Origin: Clostridiaceae bacterium DTU079
GTDB lineage: Bacteria; Bacillota; Clostridia; Acetivibrionales; Acetivibrionaceae
NCBI GenBank assembly: GCA_001512505.1
Contig: LFSC01000040.1
Coordinates: forward strand, 1-33,942
Length of the DNA: 33,942 nt
Direction of reading: 5' to 3'
A program made the position numbers and the translations under genes. Each line of letters begins with the position of its first letter. Positions within the stretch are counted from its first letter, which is position 1. The notes under the pieces were generated by a model. That model searched no databases. It saw nothing but the letters and a program-made list of their open reading frames with translations, and had not been told where the DNA came from. This document shows, piece after piece, positions 25,841 through 33,038 of the stretch.

Positions 25841-26623
25841 CTATGATATTCTTTTAAATTGCTCTTGTTTTGGCAATTTATATTGATCAATCTCCTTATT
25901 CTTATAGAGAAAAGCATTTACGGGACACTTGTGAACGCATCTTTGGCATGAAGTACAATTCTCTGAAAATACAATACTGTCTTTATTTACCTTAATATTA
26001 TTTACCGGGCAATGTTTTTGGCATAATCCACACCGTGTACACTTACCCATATCGACAACCAGACCCTTTTTCGCCCATTTTCTGGACCATAGCATAAACA
26101 GTTTAAAAACCGGCTTTCCCCATATTTCTCTTCCCTTAGCGTTAATAAAATGGGTTCTGTTATTCATAAAAGTATCTACAATTAATCTTACCCGTTCTTT
26201 TGCTTTCATTAAGGCATCATTGACCTCTTGATCGGTAAACTTTTTAAACATAACTAAATAGTAGTTATTGGGCATTGTAATACAATCTTCAATAACAACT
26301 TCAAAGCCTATTTTCTTTAACTCCTTTGAAAAAACAGTCGGTCCGCATGCTATGATATTTGCTTGGGTAGAAAAAACGATGCATTTTCTTCCGTTTCCTT
26401 TTGTTATGTGTTTTTTAATCCATTCGGTATAAAACGTCGGGAACAATTCAGCATAAATGGGCGCACCAAAAACGTAGAAATCATACTTGTCTTCAAATCC
26501 TGAATTTTTGGAAACCTCATATAGGTCACAAGATATATTTTTAACCTCAAACTCATTTTTTATTGCCTTTGCAACATATTCAGTGTTTCCTGTGGCAGAA
26601 AAGTATACTATACATCCTTTCAT
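25841..26623 (-). CDS. EFR1-type flavodoxin/ferredoxin fusion protein
   Basis: A 260-residue protein. The N-terminal flavodoxin-like half has the FMN phosphate loop in YFSATGNTEYVAKAI, then FYVFGAPIYAELFPTF. The C-terminal half holds two 4Fe-4S motifs, CTRCGLCQKHCP and CTSCQRCVHKCP. This matches EFR1-family ferrodoxins of clostridia, which are thought to shuttle electrons; partners are unknown. A TGGAGG site precedes the start. It is monocistronic. Confidence 0.88.
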   Translation of the reverse strand: MKGCIVYFSATGNTEYVAKAIKNEFEVKNISCDLYEVSKNSGFEDKYDFYVFGAPIYAELFPTFYTEWIKKHITKGNGRKCIVFSTQANIIACGPTVFSKELKKIGFEVVIEDCITMPNNYYLVMFKKFTDQEVNDALMKAKERVRLIVDTFMNNRTHFINAKGREIWGKPVFKLFMLWSRKWAKKGLVVDMGKCTRCGLCQKHCPVNNIKVNKDSIVFSENCTSCQRCVHKCPVNAFLYKNKEIDQYKLPKQEQFKRIS

Positions 26624-26922
26624 ATCGATGAACCTCCAAAAATAAAGGTATGGATTAATTTGCCTAAATTTTAGCTGACGAGGTTTTTAAAGCTTAGTAT
26701 CCAAGCAAATTTCCAACCTGTTGATAACTTTATTATTATATAATAAAATAACATTATAATATAATTAAAAATAAAAAGCACTATCGAATTAATGCAATTA
26801 AACCGGAATAAATAAGGTTATTATTATTTTTGACCGGAATGAACAGCGTTTATAAACTTTGCATTTCGAAAACCATTGATGCTTTTTTATTGATCCCGGA
26901 GAAATAAATAAGGGGTGGAAAT
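26624..26922. other. AT-rich intergenic stretch without a visible gene
   Basis: Roughly 300 bases of very AT-rich DNA upstream of the EFR1 gene. TATAAT-like boxes on both strands around 26740-26765 could serve the EFR1 promoter on the minus strand, but no confident -35/-10 pair was picked. GACCGGAAT near 26833 partly repeats AACCGGAAT near 26800. No coding sequence is evident. Confidence 0.4.
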
Positions 26923-26994
26923 ATGATTACCATTTTATATTTATGTTGTTTAGTATTCGTATATAAAAAAACTAAGGGTTTGATAATCCCTTAG
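26923..26994 (+). CDS. Possible 23-residue hydrophobic micropeptide
   Basis: ATG 26923 follows AAGGGGTGG at a suitable distance and encodes MITILYLCCLVFVYKKTKG and four more residues. The first half is a short hydrophobic segment and the next part is lysine-rich, like small membrane peptides. Its stop codon lies inside the terminator stem of gltX, so it may be chance; no promoter was identified. Confidence 0.25.
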   Translation: MITILYLCCLVFVYKKTKGLIIP

Positions 26995-27000
26995 TTTTTA
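26966..27000 (-). terminator. gltX terminator
   Basis: ACTAAGGG (26971-26978) pairs with CCCTTAGT (26988-26995) with an A run on the left and a T run on the right, so it can act in either direction. It lies 11 bases past the gltX stop. Confidence 0.85.
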
Positions 27001-27010
27001 TAAGAACAAA

Positions 27011-28651
27011 TTATATAAGGCTTTGAATTCTGTTTCTGACCTTTTCTTCACCCATAATCTGCTGAAGCTCCCATATATCCGGCGAAGTGCTTCGACCCAT
27101 AATGGCAATCCTTATAACAGTGCTTACATCGCCAACATGACCCTTATACATTTCCGGGTTTTTCTTATAGTCTTTTGGTTTTGCTGCATATCCGTTTTCA
27201 GCTGCAATAACCCGGATTTTTTCAAACCACTGGTTTTGATCGTCACTGTGGTTATACGTTTCCAGATATGCTTTAAGCAGCTTTTTAGCTTCTTGATCGT
27301 CTATATTTTCAGGATAATTGTCTACAATTTTAAAATATTCGTCAAAGTAGTAGCTTATAAAGTCAAATATCTGTTCACAATATATTAGGTCTTTACGGGG
27401 CTTATCGGAATTTCTTCCCACATCAAGCAGTTTTATTACAGCATCCTTATGCTCGGTCAAAGGATTGACTATCTCTTTTTTATACTCCTTGGCCCAGTTA
27501 AGAAGGAAATCATATATTTCCGTCGCCGGAATTTTAACCAAAACATTTTTGCTCACGTCGTTGAGCTTGTTCAGATCGAACAGAGCACCGGAGTTACTCA
27601 TTTTGTCCAGAGTAAACGGAAAATCATCTATACTGCTGTCCGGGTTTTGAATTCTCCATTCTTCAAAGTTGGAGTTCAGAATGGTCATCAGGTATTCCCG
27701 AACGGCTGCCGGATGGTAACCCAGTTGCATGTAATATTCCAGTCCCAATTCCGGGTCTTTTCTTTTTGAAAGCTTTCTCTTAACTCCATTGTCCATTTTC
27801 ATTAAGTGAGCTGTATGGCAATATACCGGCAAATCCCAACCAAGGGTTGTAAACAACTCATAATGTATTGGCAGAGTTGAAAGCCATTCTTCACCTCTTA
27901 CAACGTGGGTAACTCTCATCAAATGATCATCCACCACATGGGCAAAATGATACGTGGGTATTCCGTTAGCTTTTAAAAGTACTATATCCTGAAAGTTAAC
28001 CGGTGATGAAATACGGCCCCTTATTGCATCATCAATTTCGAAGGTATCCTCAGGATTGCCCATAGATTTGAAGCGGATAACGAAGCTGTCGTTATTGTCC
28101 AGGTGCTTCTTAACCTCTTCCAGGGTCAAATCCCTGTCAACAGCCCACTTGCCGTAATATCCTGTGTTAACGTTTTCTGCTATCTGCTGCTCCCTTATTT
28201 TGCTAAGCTCTTCCTCAGAACAGAAACAAGGATAAGCTCTGCCCATTTCAATCAAATGTTTTGCAACGGTTTGATATATTTCAGCCCTATTGCTCTGAAA
28301 ATATGGCCCATAATTGCCGGTTTCCCCATTAATGCCTGCCCCTTCGTCAAACCTCAGATCAAAGAACTCTAAGGAGTTTATGATGGTTTCGACTGCTCCT
28401 TCAACCTTACGCTTTTCATCGGTATCCTCTATACGGAGAATAAACACACCGTTGCTTTGATGAGCCAAGCGTTCATCAACAAAGGCTCCGTAGAGATTTC
28501 CAAGATGAATAAAGCCTGTAGGACTTGGTGCAAGACGGGTAACTTTTGCTCCGTCAGGTAAACCTCTGTCGGGAAACAGGGTTTCTTCATAATATGATAT
28601 TGTCTTAGTTATGTTTGGAAATAGCATGTCCGCTAACTTTTTGTAATCCAT
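27011..28651 (-). CDS. gltX: Glutamyl-tRNA synthetase
   Basis: A 546-residue class I aminoacyl-tRNA synthetase that charges tRNA-Glu. The HIGH-type motif is HLGN (49-52) in APSPTGFIHLGNLYGAF. The KMSKS-type loop is KLSKR (293-297), with the specific ILRIEDTDEKR and VVDDHLMRVTHVVRGEEWL also present. It is longer than the usual bacterial GluRS of about 480-490 residues, with a charged insertion in the C-terminal part (EYKKEIVNPLTEHKD onward); similar long forms exist in clostridia. PCFCSEEEL holds CxC but the full zinc motif of some GluRS is not obvious. GAGGT precedes the start. It lies directly downstream of its cognate tRNA-Glu gene on the same strand, beyond a terminator hairpin. Confidence 0.95.
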   Translation of the reverse strand: MDYKKLADMLFPNITKTISYYEETLFPDRGLPDGAKVTRLAPSPTGFIHLGNLYGAFVDERLAHQSNGVFILRIEDTDEKRKVEGAVETIINSLEFFDLRFDEGAGINGETGNYGPYFQSNRAEIYQTVAKHLIEMGRAYPCFCSEEELSKIREQQIAENVNTGYYGKWAVDRDLTLEEVKKHLDNNDSFVIRFKSMGNPEDTFEIDDAIRGRISSPVNFQDIVLLKANGIPTYHFAHVVDDHLMRVTHVVRGEEWLSTLPIHYELFTTLGWDLPVYCHTAHLMKMDNGVKRKLSKRKDPELGLEYYMQLGYHPAAVREYLMTILNSNFEEWRIQNPDSSIDDFPFTLDKMSNSGALFDLNKLNDVSKNVLVKIPATEIYDFLLNWAKEYKKEIVNPLTEHKDAVIKLLDVGRNSDKPRKDLIYCEQIFDFISYYFDEYFKIVDNYPENIDDQEAKKLLKAYLETYNHSDDQNQWFEKIRVIAAENGYAAKPKDYKKNPEMYKGHVGDVSTVIRIAIMGRSTSPDIWELQQIMGEEKVRNRIQSLI

Positions 28652-28689
28652 AATGTACCTCGTTTTTCTTATTTTAAAATATTAAAATT

Positions 28690-28728
28690 AAAGACGGCTC
28701 TTTGTTTATTAACAAATAACCGCCTTTT
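28690..28728 (-). terminator. Terminator between tRNA-Glu and gltX
   Basis: On the minus strand AAAGGCGG (28727-28720) pairs with CCGTCTTT (28697-28690), with TTTGTT/AACAAA extending the inside, and a T-rich run follows. It ends the tRNA transcript; any read-through would reach gltX. Confidence 0.75.
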
Positions 28729-28803
28729 TGGTGACCCATAGGGGAATCGAACCCCTGTTTCCACCGTGAGAGGGTGGCGTCTTAACCGCTTGACCAATGG
28801 GCC
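28729..28803 (-). tRNA. tRNA-Glu (anticodon CTC)
   Basis: Read on the minus strand, the acceptor arm GGCCCAT pairs with ATGGGTC with a G-U pair. The anticodon stem CCACC/GGTGG encloses the loop CTCTCAC, giving anticodon CTC (codon GAG). The T arm is AGGGG-TTCGATT-CCCCT, and the D arm contains TCAAGCGGTTAAGA. Discriminator A and an encoded CCA complete the 75-base gene. It sits upstream of gltX, its charging enzyme. Confidence 0.95.
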
Positions 28804-28819
28804 GCACCTACGTTTAATT

Positions 28820-28848
28820 ATTATACACCCAATAGATAAATATATCAA
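28820..28848 (-). promoter_or_regulatory. tRNA-Glu promoter
   Basis: On the minus strand TTGATA (28848-28843) and TATAAT (28825-28820) with a 17-base spacer lie about 16 bases before the tRNA. Confidence 0.85.
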
Positions 28849-28892
28849 CAAAAATTTTAATTTTTTTATTAGAAATTGCAGAAACATTTTTA

Positions 28893-28976
28893 TATAAAGA
28901 AAAACGGTCACTCAATAACCGTTTACAAAATAACTACACTTCAAATTATCGGACTGCAACAAATGTTGCTGTCCAT
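28893..28976 (-). ncRNA. Candidate small RNA of about 80 nt upstream of tRNA-Glu/gltX
   Basis: A minus-strand promoter (29011-28983) is followed, at the expected start distance, by a strong hairpin: GGAC/GTCC and GCAACA/TGTTGC arms over 28974-28951 with one internal mismatch. About 26 unpaired bases follow, and then an intrinsic terminator: AAACGGT (28924-28918) with ACCGTTT (28908-28902) and a run TTTTTCTTTAT. No open reading frame fits. The tRNA promoter starts just beyond. Promoter, structured body and terminator make a self-contained short transcript; no known RNA family is recognised. It could be an independent sRNA or a short attenuated leader. Confidence 0.5.
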
Positions 28977-28982
28977 ATTTAT

Positions 28983-29011
28983 ATTATATCATATGCTTTA
29001 AGTAAAGTAAA
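28983..29011 (-). promoter_or_regulatory. Promoter of the candidate small RNA
   Basis: On the minus strand TTTACT (29011-29006) and TATAAT (28988-28983) are separated by 17 bases. Confidence 0.6.
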
Positions 29012-29240
29012 CATAATAATATTTTATTGCAATATGAACCCAAAATTTCGGATGAATGATATTAATACGAAGAATTGAAAGATTTCAGCAATTGATATAT
29101 ACTTATAAGTGCTTTTAAATTAACGGATGATCATTTTTCTATAAAATATCGACAACGGGGTTCCATTCAGTTGTAATACGTTTTGCATTTGCCTGAGAAT
29201 GAACTATATGAATTATAAATGATTGTGAGGGATTTAATGT

Positions 29241-29902
29241 ATGAATGAATTGAATAAAGCTTTCAGAAATTTTTCTCTCAAGAAAAAACGGCTGTTTTAT
29301 TTTCTTTTGATTGTATTTTCCATAATGCTAATTGCGGCAGCACCCTTTTTGGTGTATGCTGGAAGGGTATATTACATAAAAACTGTAGGTATAGAACTTG
29401 TTCCGTCAAAGGACTTTCCGGTTGAAATAACGGAGTATTATACACAAAAGGATCCGTTATGGAAGGATGATAAAATTGGTAATACACAGAGAAGAATGGA
29501 GAATACAGGCTGCCTGATTTGATGTGTCTCAACTGCCATATCCCAGCTGAATGTGCCGGTAACACCAAAAGAATTAAACAACATGCTTACCGAAAACAAC
29601 GGTTATCAGGGAGCAGACTTAATTTGGTATAAGATTAACGAAGTTTTGCCGGAAGTGAATTATAGATACAGCCGGATTTTTGACAGTAAACAATAGAAAA
29701 AGACTTGGAAAAGGGATTACTTCCCATCGTGAACGTGAGGTATTACAAAACAGGAGTTACGCATTGGGTCTTGATTGTAGGTGCTAAGGACGGTGAGTTT
29801 ATCATATGTGATCCAATGGGTGACGGACAATCAACTATGCTTCTTTCAGAGCATGGAAATGTATTAGCATATCGGGTTATTGAAAGGTCGGGCAATAACT
29901 GA
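29241..29902 (+). pseudogene. Membrane-anchored C39-like cysteine peptidase, broken
   Basis: ATG 29241 opens a basic N-terminus and one membrane helix (FYFLLIVFSIMLIAAAPFLVYA), then EYYTQKDPLWKDDKIG and NTGC, which carries the presumed catalytic cysteine of peptidase_C39_2 proteins. TGA at 29520-29522 interrupts GCLI and CVSTAISQLNVPVTPKEL. A lost A in the run at 29688-29690 then shifts the frame. The remainder from about 29690 restores THWVLIVGAKDGEFIICDPMGDG, with the catalytic His and Asp regions. Joined, it would be about 220 residues and exported to the cell surface. The in-frame stop together with the frameshift indicates real decay. Substrate unknown. Confidence 0.75.
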
Positions 29903-30183
29903 TTAAAGTTATAAAGCAAATAAGGAGTTGAGTATTAAGTTTATTGCGAAATAAAGAAAATACTGTTAGTGAAGGAAAAGCAAGATTTAAAATGCCTGTG
30001 ATTTTTATCGGGTAAGATTAACTTGAATATAAACTAAAAAACTCTTGTAAGATAATATATTATTTTAATAAAATTAAAAAAGTAAGAGCTTTCTTTCATT
30101 ATTTAAAGAAGGCTAAAGATTTAAATGAAAAGGTTATTTAATAACAGTGATACAGAAAAAATAAATAAAAAGGAGAAATATTC
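29903..30183. other. AT-rich intergenic stretch
   Basis: Mostly AT-rich with no clear gene. A short open reading near 29944-30015 ends in GKARFKMPVIFIG but has no proper start or ribosome site and may be a remnant or chance. AAGGAG at 30170-30175 serves the next gene. Confidence 0.35.
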
Positions 30184-30792
30184 ATGGAATCAAAAGGTGA
30201 AATTTTCATGGAATCAATTGAAGTAAAACCAAGCAGGATTTTTTATGGTATTTCAGTTTTAGTTTTTGCAGTAGGACTAGGTTTATTCTTATTTGTATTG
30301 TTAAATGGGATTTTTTCAGTCGTTGAAAAAATCGGTATGCAAGTTATTGTTCCGGGAACAGAGATAATCGAGTTAAAAGAGGCTGGGAAGTATAGTATTT
30401 TTTATGAGTACGAAAGTGTTATTGACGGAAAAATATACTCCTCGAATAGCATCTATGGTTTGAAATGTACATTAAAAGATGTAAATACCGGGGATTTTAT
30501 AACATTATCCAATTCCAAATCTAATTTTAATTATTCTGTAAATGGCCGAGAAGGTAGAAGTGTCTTGGAATTTGTTATTGATAAGCCGGGAAAGTATGAA
30601 TTTGAAGCTTGGTATGAAACAGAAAATGATAATAAAGCTGTTTTGGCAATTGGAAAAGGTTTTGGCTCTACTTTGTTTGTAACAATTTTATTGAGCTTTA
30701 TTACACTATTCGGAAGTTTAGCAACCTCAATAATCATTTTTGTTATTACGTTTGTTAAGAGAAGAAAATCTATGCAAATCAGCTGGGTATGA
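30184..30792 (+). CDS. Membrane protein with extracytoplasmic beta-rich domain
   Basis: A 202-residue protein, start supported by AAGGAG eight bases upstream. Two membrane helices frame the protein, at about residues 19-46 (FYGISVLVFAVGLGLFLFVL) and 160-190 (LFVTILLSFITLFGSLATSI), with a lysine/arginine-rich tail. The 110 residues between look like a beta-sandwich, with IELKEAGKYSIFYEYES and DKPGKYEFEAWYE as two similar strands, and probably lie outside the membrane. No family is recognised. It follows a decayed peptidase gene and precedes a hydrogenase-regulator gene; no functional link is evident. Confidence 0.65.
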   Translation: MESKGEIFMESIEVKPSRIFYGISVLVFAVGLGLFLFVLLNGIFSVVEKIGMQVIVPGTEIIELKEAGKYSIFYEYESVIDGKIYSSNSIYGLKCTLKDVNTGDFITLSNSKSNFNYSVNGREGRSVLEFVIDKPGKYEFEAWYETENDNKAVLAIGKGFGSTLFVTILLSFITLFGSLATSIIIFVITFVKRRKSMQISWV

Positions 30793-30847
30793 CATAAGAT
30801 TCATTTGAAACTTTTGAAAACATAAAAGATTTGAGGGAGAAATAAAT

Positions 30848-31093
30848 ATGGAAAACAGAGTGGCAGTTATCGGTATTGTGGTTACAAATCCAAAAGAGAC
30901 TTCATCAATATTAAATAAGATACTAAGTGATTATAGTGACATTATTGTCGGAAGAATGGGAATACCGTACAGAGAAAGGGAAATTTCCGTGATGTCCATA
31001 ATTGTTGACGGTTCCAATGATAAAATAGGTGCCCTTACCGGAAAATTAGGCAACATAAACGGCATCAAGGCAAAAGTGGCACTGACTTATTGA
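30848..31093 (+). CDS. TM1266-type iron-only hydrogenase system regulator
   Basis: An 81-residue protein of the small ACT/NikR-like fold family (TM1266) that recurs beside [FeFe]-hydrogenase maturation genes. The pattern is ENRVAVIGIVVTNPKETSS, then ILSDYSDIIVGRMGIPYRER, ISVMSIIVDGSNDKIGALTGKLGNI and GIKAKVAL, matching the family over its full length. It is proposed to regulate hydrogenase maturation; the ligand is unknown. GAGGGAGA precedes ATG 30848. hydF lies about 700 bases downstream, which supports the assignment. Confidence 0.85.
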   Translation: MENRVAVIGIVVTNPKETSSILNKILSDYSDIIVGRMGIPYREREISVMSIIVDGSNDKIGALTGKLGNINGIKAKVALTY

Positions 31094-31119
31094 GGATGAC
31101 GTTATAACTTTTCAGATCT

Positions 31120-31224
31120 TCATTACAAAGGAGAGGGCCAATATTCATCTCATACGAATTAAAAGATAAACTTGAAAAAGCAGGATTAAAGGGCATTAAA
31201 TTTGATTTGATATGGGATTCTTAA
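31120..31224 (+). pseudogene. Immunity-like C-terminal fragment
   Basis: A short in-frame stretch ending at TAA 31222-31224 reads IFISYELKDKLEKAGLKGIK and then FDLIWDS. This is the usual ending of Imm11/DUF1629-like immunity proteins (I-S-x-x-L-K-x-x-L-E-x-A-G-x-x-G). No start or upstream domain remains. It is followed by a strong terminator that was probably its own. Confidence 0.5.
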
Positions 31225-31234
31225 CTCTAATTAT

Positions 31235-31277
31235 AAAGAGAGACAAGGATATAAGACAAGTACCTTGTCTCTCTTTT
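31235..31277 (+). terminator. Strong terminator
   Basis: AAAGAGAGACAAGG (31235-31248) pairs with CCTTGTCTCTCTTT (31263-31276), 14 bp, with a T run at the end of the second arm. It closes the unit ending with the immunity-like fragment. Confidence 0.85.
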
Positions 31278-31591
31278 GAAGCCTAAGAAATTCCGCATAT
31301 CAAGCGAGTAATAATTGGGCAAGTAAAGAATAAACTGACACCTCAACAATGTCTCCAATTTCAATAAACTTCATATGAAAATAAATTTGAAGGTTAGATT
31401 ATGAATCAAATAGGATTAGATAGATTATACAAAATAATAAGACTTTACATTTCAGACCTTCTTTTTTGGCCTCTTGGAATGAAATGAAAGAGACAAAAGC
31501 GAAGGAACTCGATGTCCCGAGCTTTTATTTATGATCTACTTGGCAGAAAATAATAATCTTAATAAAGTCTATAAATTTAGTTTTGATTTTG
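31278..31591. other. Intergenic stretch with one possible small ORF
   Basis: This AT-rich region before the hydF promoter holds only one candidate gene, the 28-codon reading at 31401-31487. A CTCGATGTCCCGAG palindrome near 31510 forms a short hairpin and is followed by CTTTTATTTAT, so it could terminate that reading. Nothing else is evident. Confidence 0.4.
31401..31487 (+). CDS. Possible 28-residue small protein
   Basis: ATG 31401 lies seven bases after GAAGG and encodes MNQIGLDRLYKIIRLYISDL and eight more residues (LFWPLGMK). The alternation of basic and hydrophobic residues suggests an amphipathic helix. A CTCG/CGAG hairpin with a T-rich tail follows. There is no recognised relative, so chance is quite possible. 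Confidence 0.25.
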   Translation: MNQIGLDRLYKIIRLYISDLLFWPLGMK

Positions 31592-31620
31592 TTTTCAGAT
31601 TAAAAAAAATGTGGTACAAT
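31592..31620 (+). promoter_or_regulatory. Possible hydF promoter
   Basis: TTTTCA (31592-31597) and TACAAT (31615-31620) with a 17-base spacer; TGTG before the -10 adds an extended -10 flavour. The leader to hydF is about 155 bases and very AT-rich. Confidence 0.5.
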
Positions 31621-31782
31621 AAAAATCATTAAAAATAACCATTTTATGTTTATTACCTTTTGATTATGTTAATTATAAATAGCAAAATAAGATTATAAAT
31701 GCTAATTTGCTAAAGTCACTGGTTTTAACTTCACAGTGCAATTAATATCATACAAAACAGATTAAATTGAAAGGGGATTATT

Positions 31783-33015
31783 ATGAATACTACACCAGTT
31801 GCCAATAGACTACACATATCTATTTTCGGAAGAAGAAATGCGGGTAAGTCAACCCTTATAAACGCTCTGACCAATCAGAAAATCGCTGTGGTTTCCGATA
31901 TTGCCGGGACAACAACGGACCCGGTGCAAAAAACTATGGAAATATTGCCCATTGGTCCGGTAGTTATTATTGATACGGCAGGTTATGATGATACCGGGGA
32001 TTTGGGAAACTTGAGGGTTGAAAAAACCTATGACGTTTTGAGAAAGACAGATCTTGCGATTGTTGTAATAAGTGCTGAGGATGGAATAACCGATGATGAC
32101 AGGGATTTTATTAAAGGTGTTAAAAGGAAAGAAATCCCGACAATAGTTGTGATAAATAAATCGGATAAAAGTGATATTAGTCAAGACCAACTGAATATAT
32201 ATAAAGAGGAGCTTGGTGTTCCGGTTTGTAAAATTAGTGCGGAACATAACAAAGGGATTGATGAGTTAAAGGATTTGATTGTTAAGAATGCAAAATATGA
32301 AGAAATGCAGACTACTATCGTTGGCGACCTAATAAAGCCCGGGGATATGGTTGTTCTTGTAACACCCATTGACTTGTCAGCTCCAAAGGGACGGTTGATT
32401 CTTCCGCAGCAGCAAACAATCAGAGATATCCTTGATAATGATGCGATTGCTGTTGTTACAAAGGAGAACGGATTAAAAGATGCTTTAAGCAATCTTTCAA
32501 TAAAGCCTTCCATTGTAATCACCGATTCGCAGGTATTTTCAAAGGTTGCTGCTGAAACACCGGAGGATATTCGTCTCACATCGTTTTCAATACTGTATGC
32601 CCGTTATAAAGGAGAACTTACACAATTATTGATGGGCGTAAAGAAAATTAAGGAACTTAAAGCAGGAAGCAAAGTATTGATTGTTGAGGGTTGTACACAT
32701 AAATGTGAGGCTGATGATATAGGAAGGGTAAAGATTCCGGGTTGGTTAAGGAAGTTCTGCGGTGAGGGAATAGAGTTTGAGTGGGCTAACGGAACTTTTT
32801 ATCCGAAAGAAATAGACAAGTATGATTTGATTATTCACTGTGGCGGTTGTATGCTCAATAAAAAGGAGATGGGCTACAGGTTAAACACTGCAAAGGAGAA
32901 AAATGTGGCAATAACCAATTACGGTATGCTTATAGCCTATGTTCACGGAATATTACCCAGGGCATTACAGCCATTTCCTTCAGTAAGGGGGATGCTCGAT
33001 TCCTTGGCTCCCTAA
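31783..33015 (+). CDS. hydF: [FeFe]-hydrogenase H-cluster maturation GTPase HydF
   Basis: HydF is the scaffold on which HydE and HydG build the diiron subcluster before transfer to the hydrogenase. The 410-residue protein has the GTPase domain first: G1 GRRNAGKS (16-23), IAGTTTDPV, G3 DTAGYDD and G4 NKSD (125-128). A dimerisation middle region follows, then the cluster-binding part with C304 and H306 in EGCTHKCEA and H352, C353 and C356 in IHCGGCM, fitting the family's CxH...HCxxC pattern. GGGG at a normal distance supports ATG 31783. Its neighbours are a TM1266-type regulator upstream and a cysteine desulfurase-like gene 23 bases downstream. Confidence 0.95.
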   Translation: MNTTPVANRLHISIFGRRNAGKSTLINALTNQKIAVVSDIAGTTTDPVQKTMEILPIGPVVIIDTAGYDDTGDLGNLRVEKTYDVLRKTDLAIVVISAEDGITDDDRDFIKGVKRKEIPTIVVINKSDKSDISQDQLNIYKEELGVPVCKISAEHNKGIDELKDLIVKNAKYEEMQTTIVGDLIKPGDMVVLVTPIDLSAPKGRLILPQQQTIRDILDNDAIAVVTKENGLKDALSNLSIKPSIVITDSQVFSKVAAETPEDIRLTSFSILYARYKGELTQLLMGVKKIKELKAGSKVLIVEGCTHKCEADDIGRVKIPGWLRKFCGEGIEFEWANGTFYPKEIDKYDLIIHCGGCMLNKKEMGYRLNTAKEKNVAITNYGMLIAYVHGILPRALQPFPSVRGMLDSLAP

Positions 33016-33038
33016 AAAGTTAACAGGGAGGAGTAAAA

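Noticed and set aside
28669-28911. 80-codon minus-strand reading over the tRNA region
   Set aside because: It runs through tRNA-Glu, its promoter and terminator; the structural RNA explains the sequence.
29520-29522. TGA in the C39-like gene as selenocysteine
   Set aside because: No family precedent at this position, no obvious SECIS-type hairpin directly after it, and a separate frameshift downstream indicates decay.
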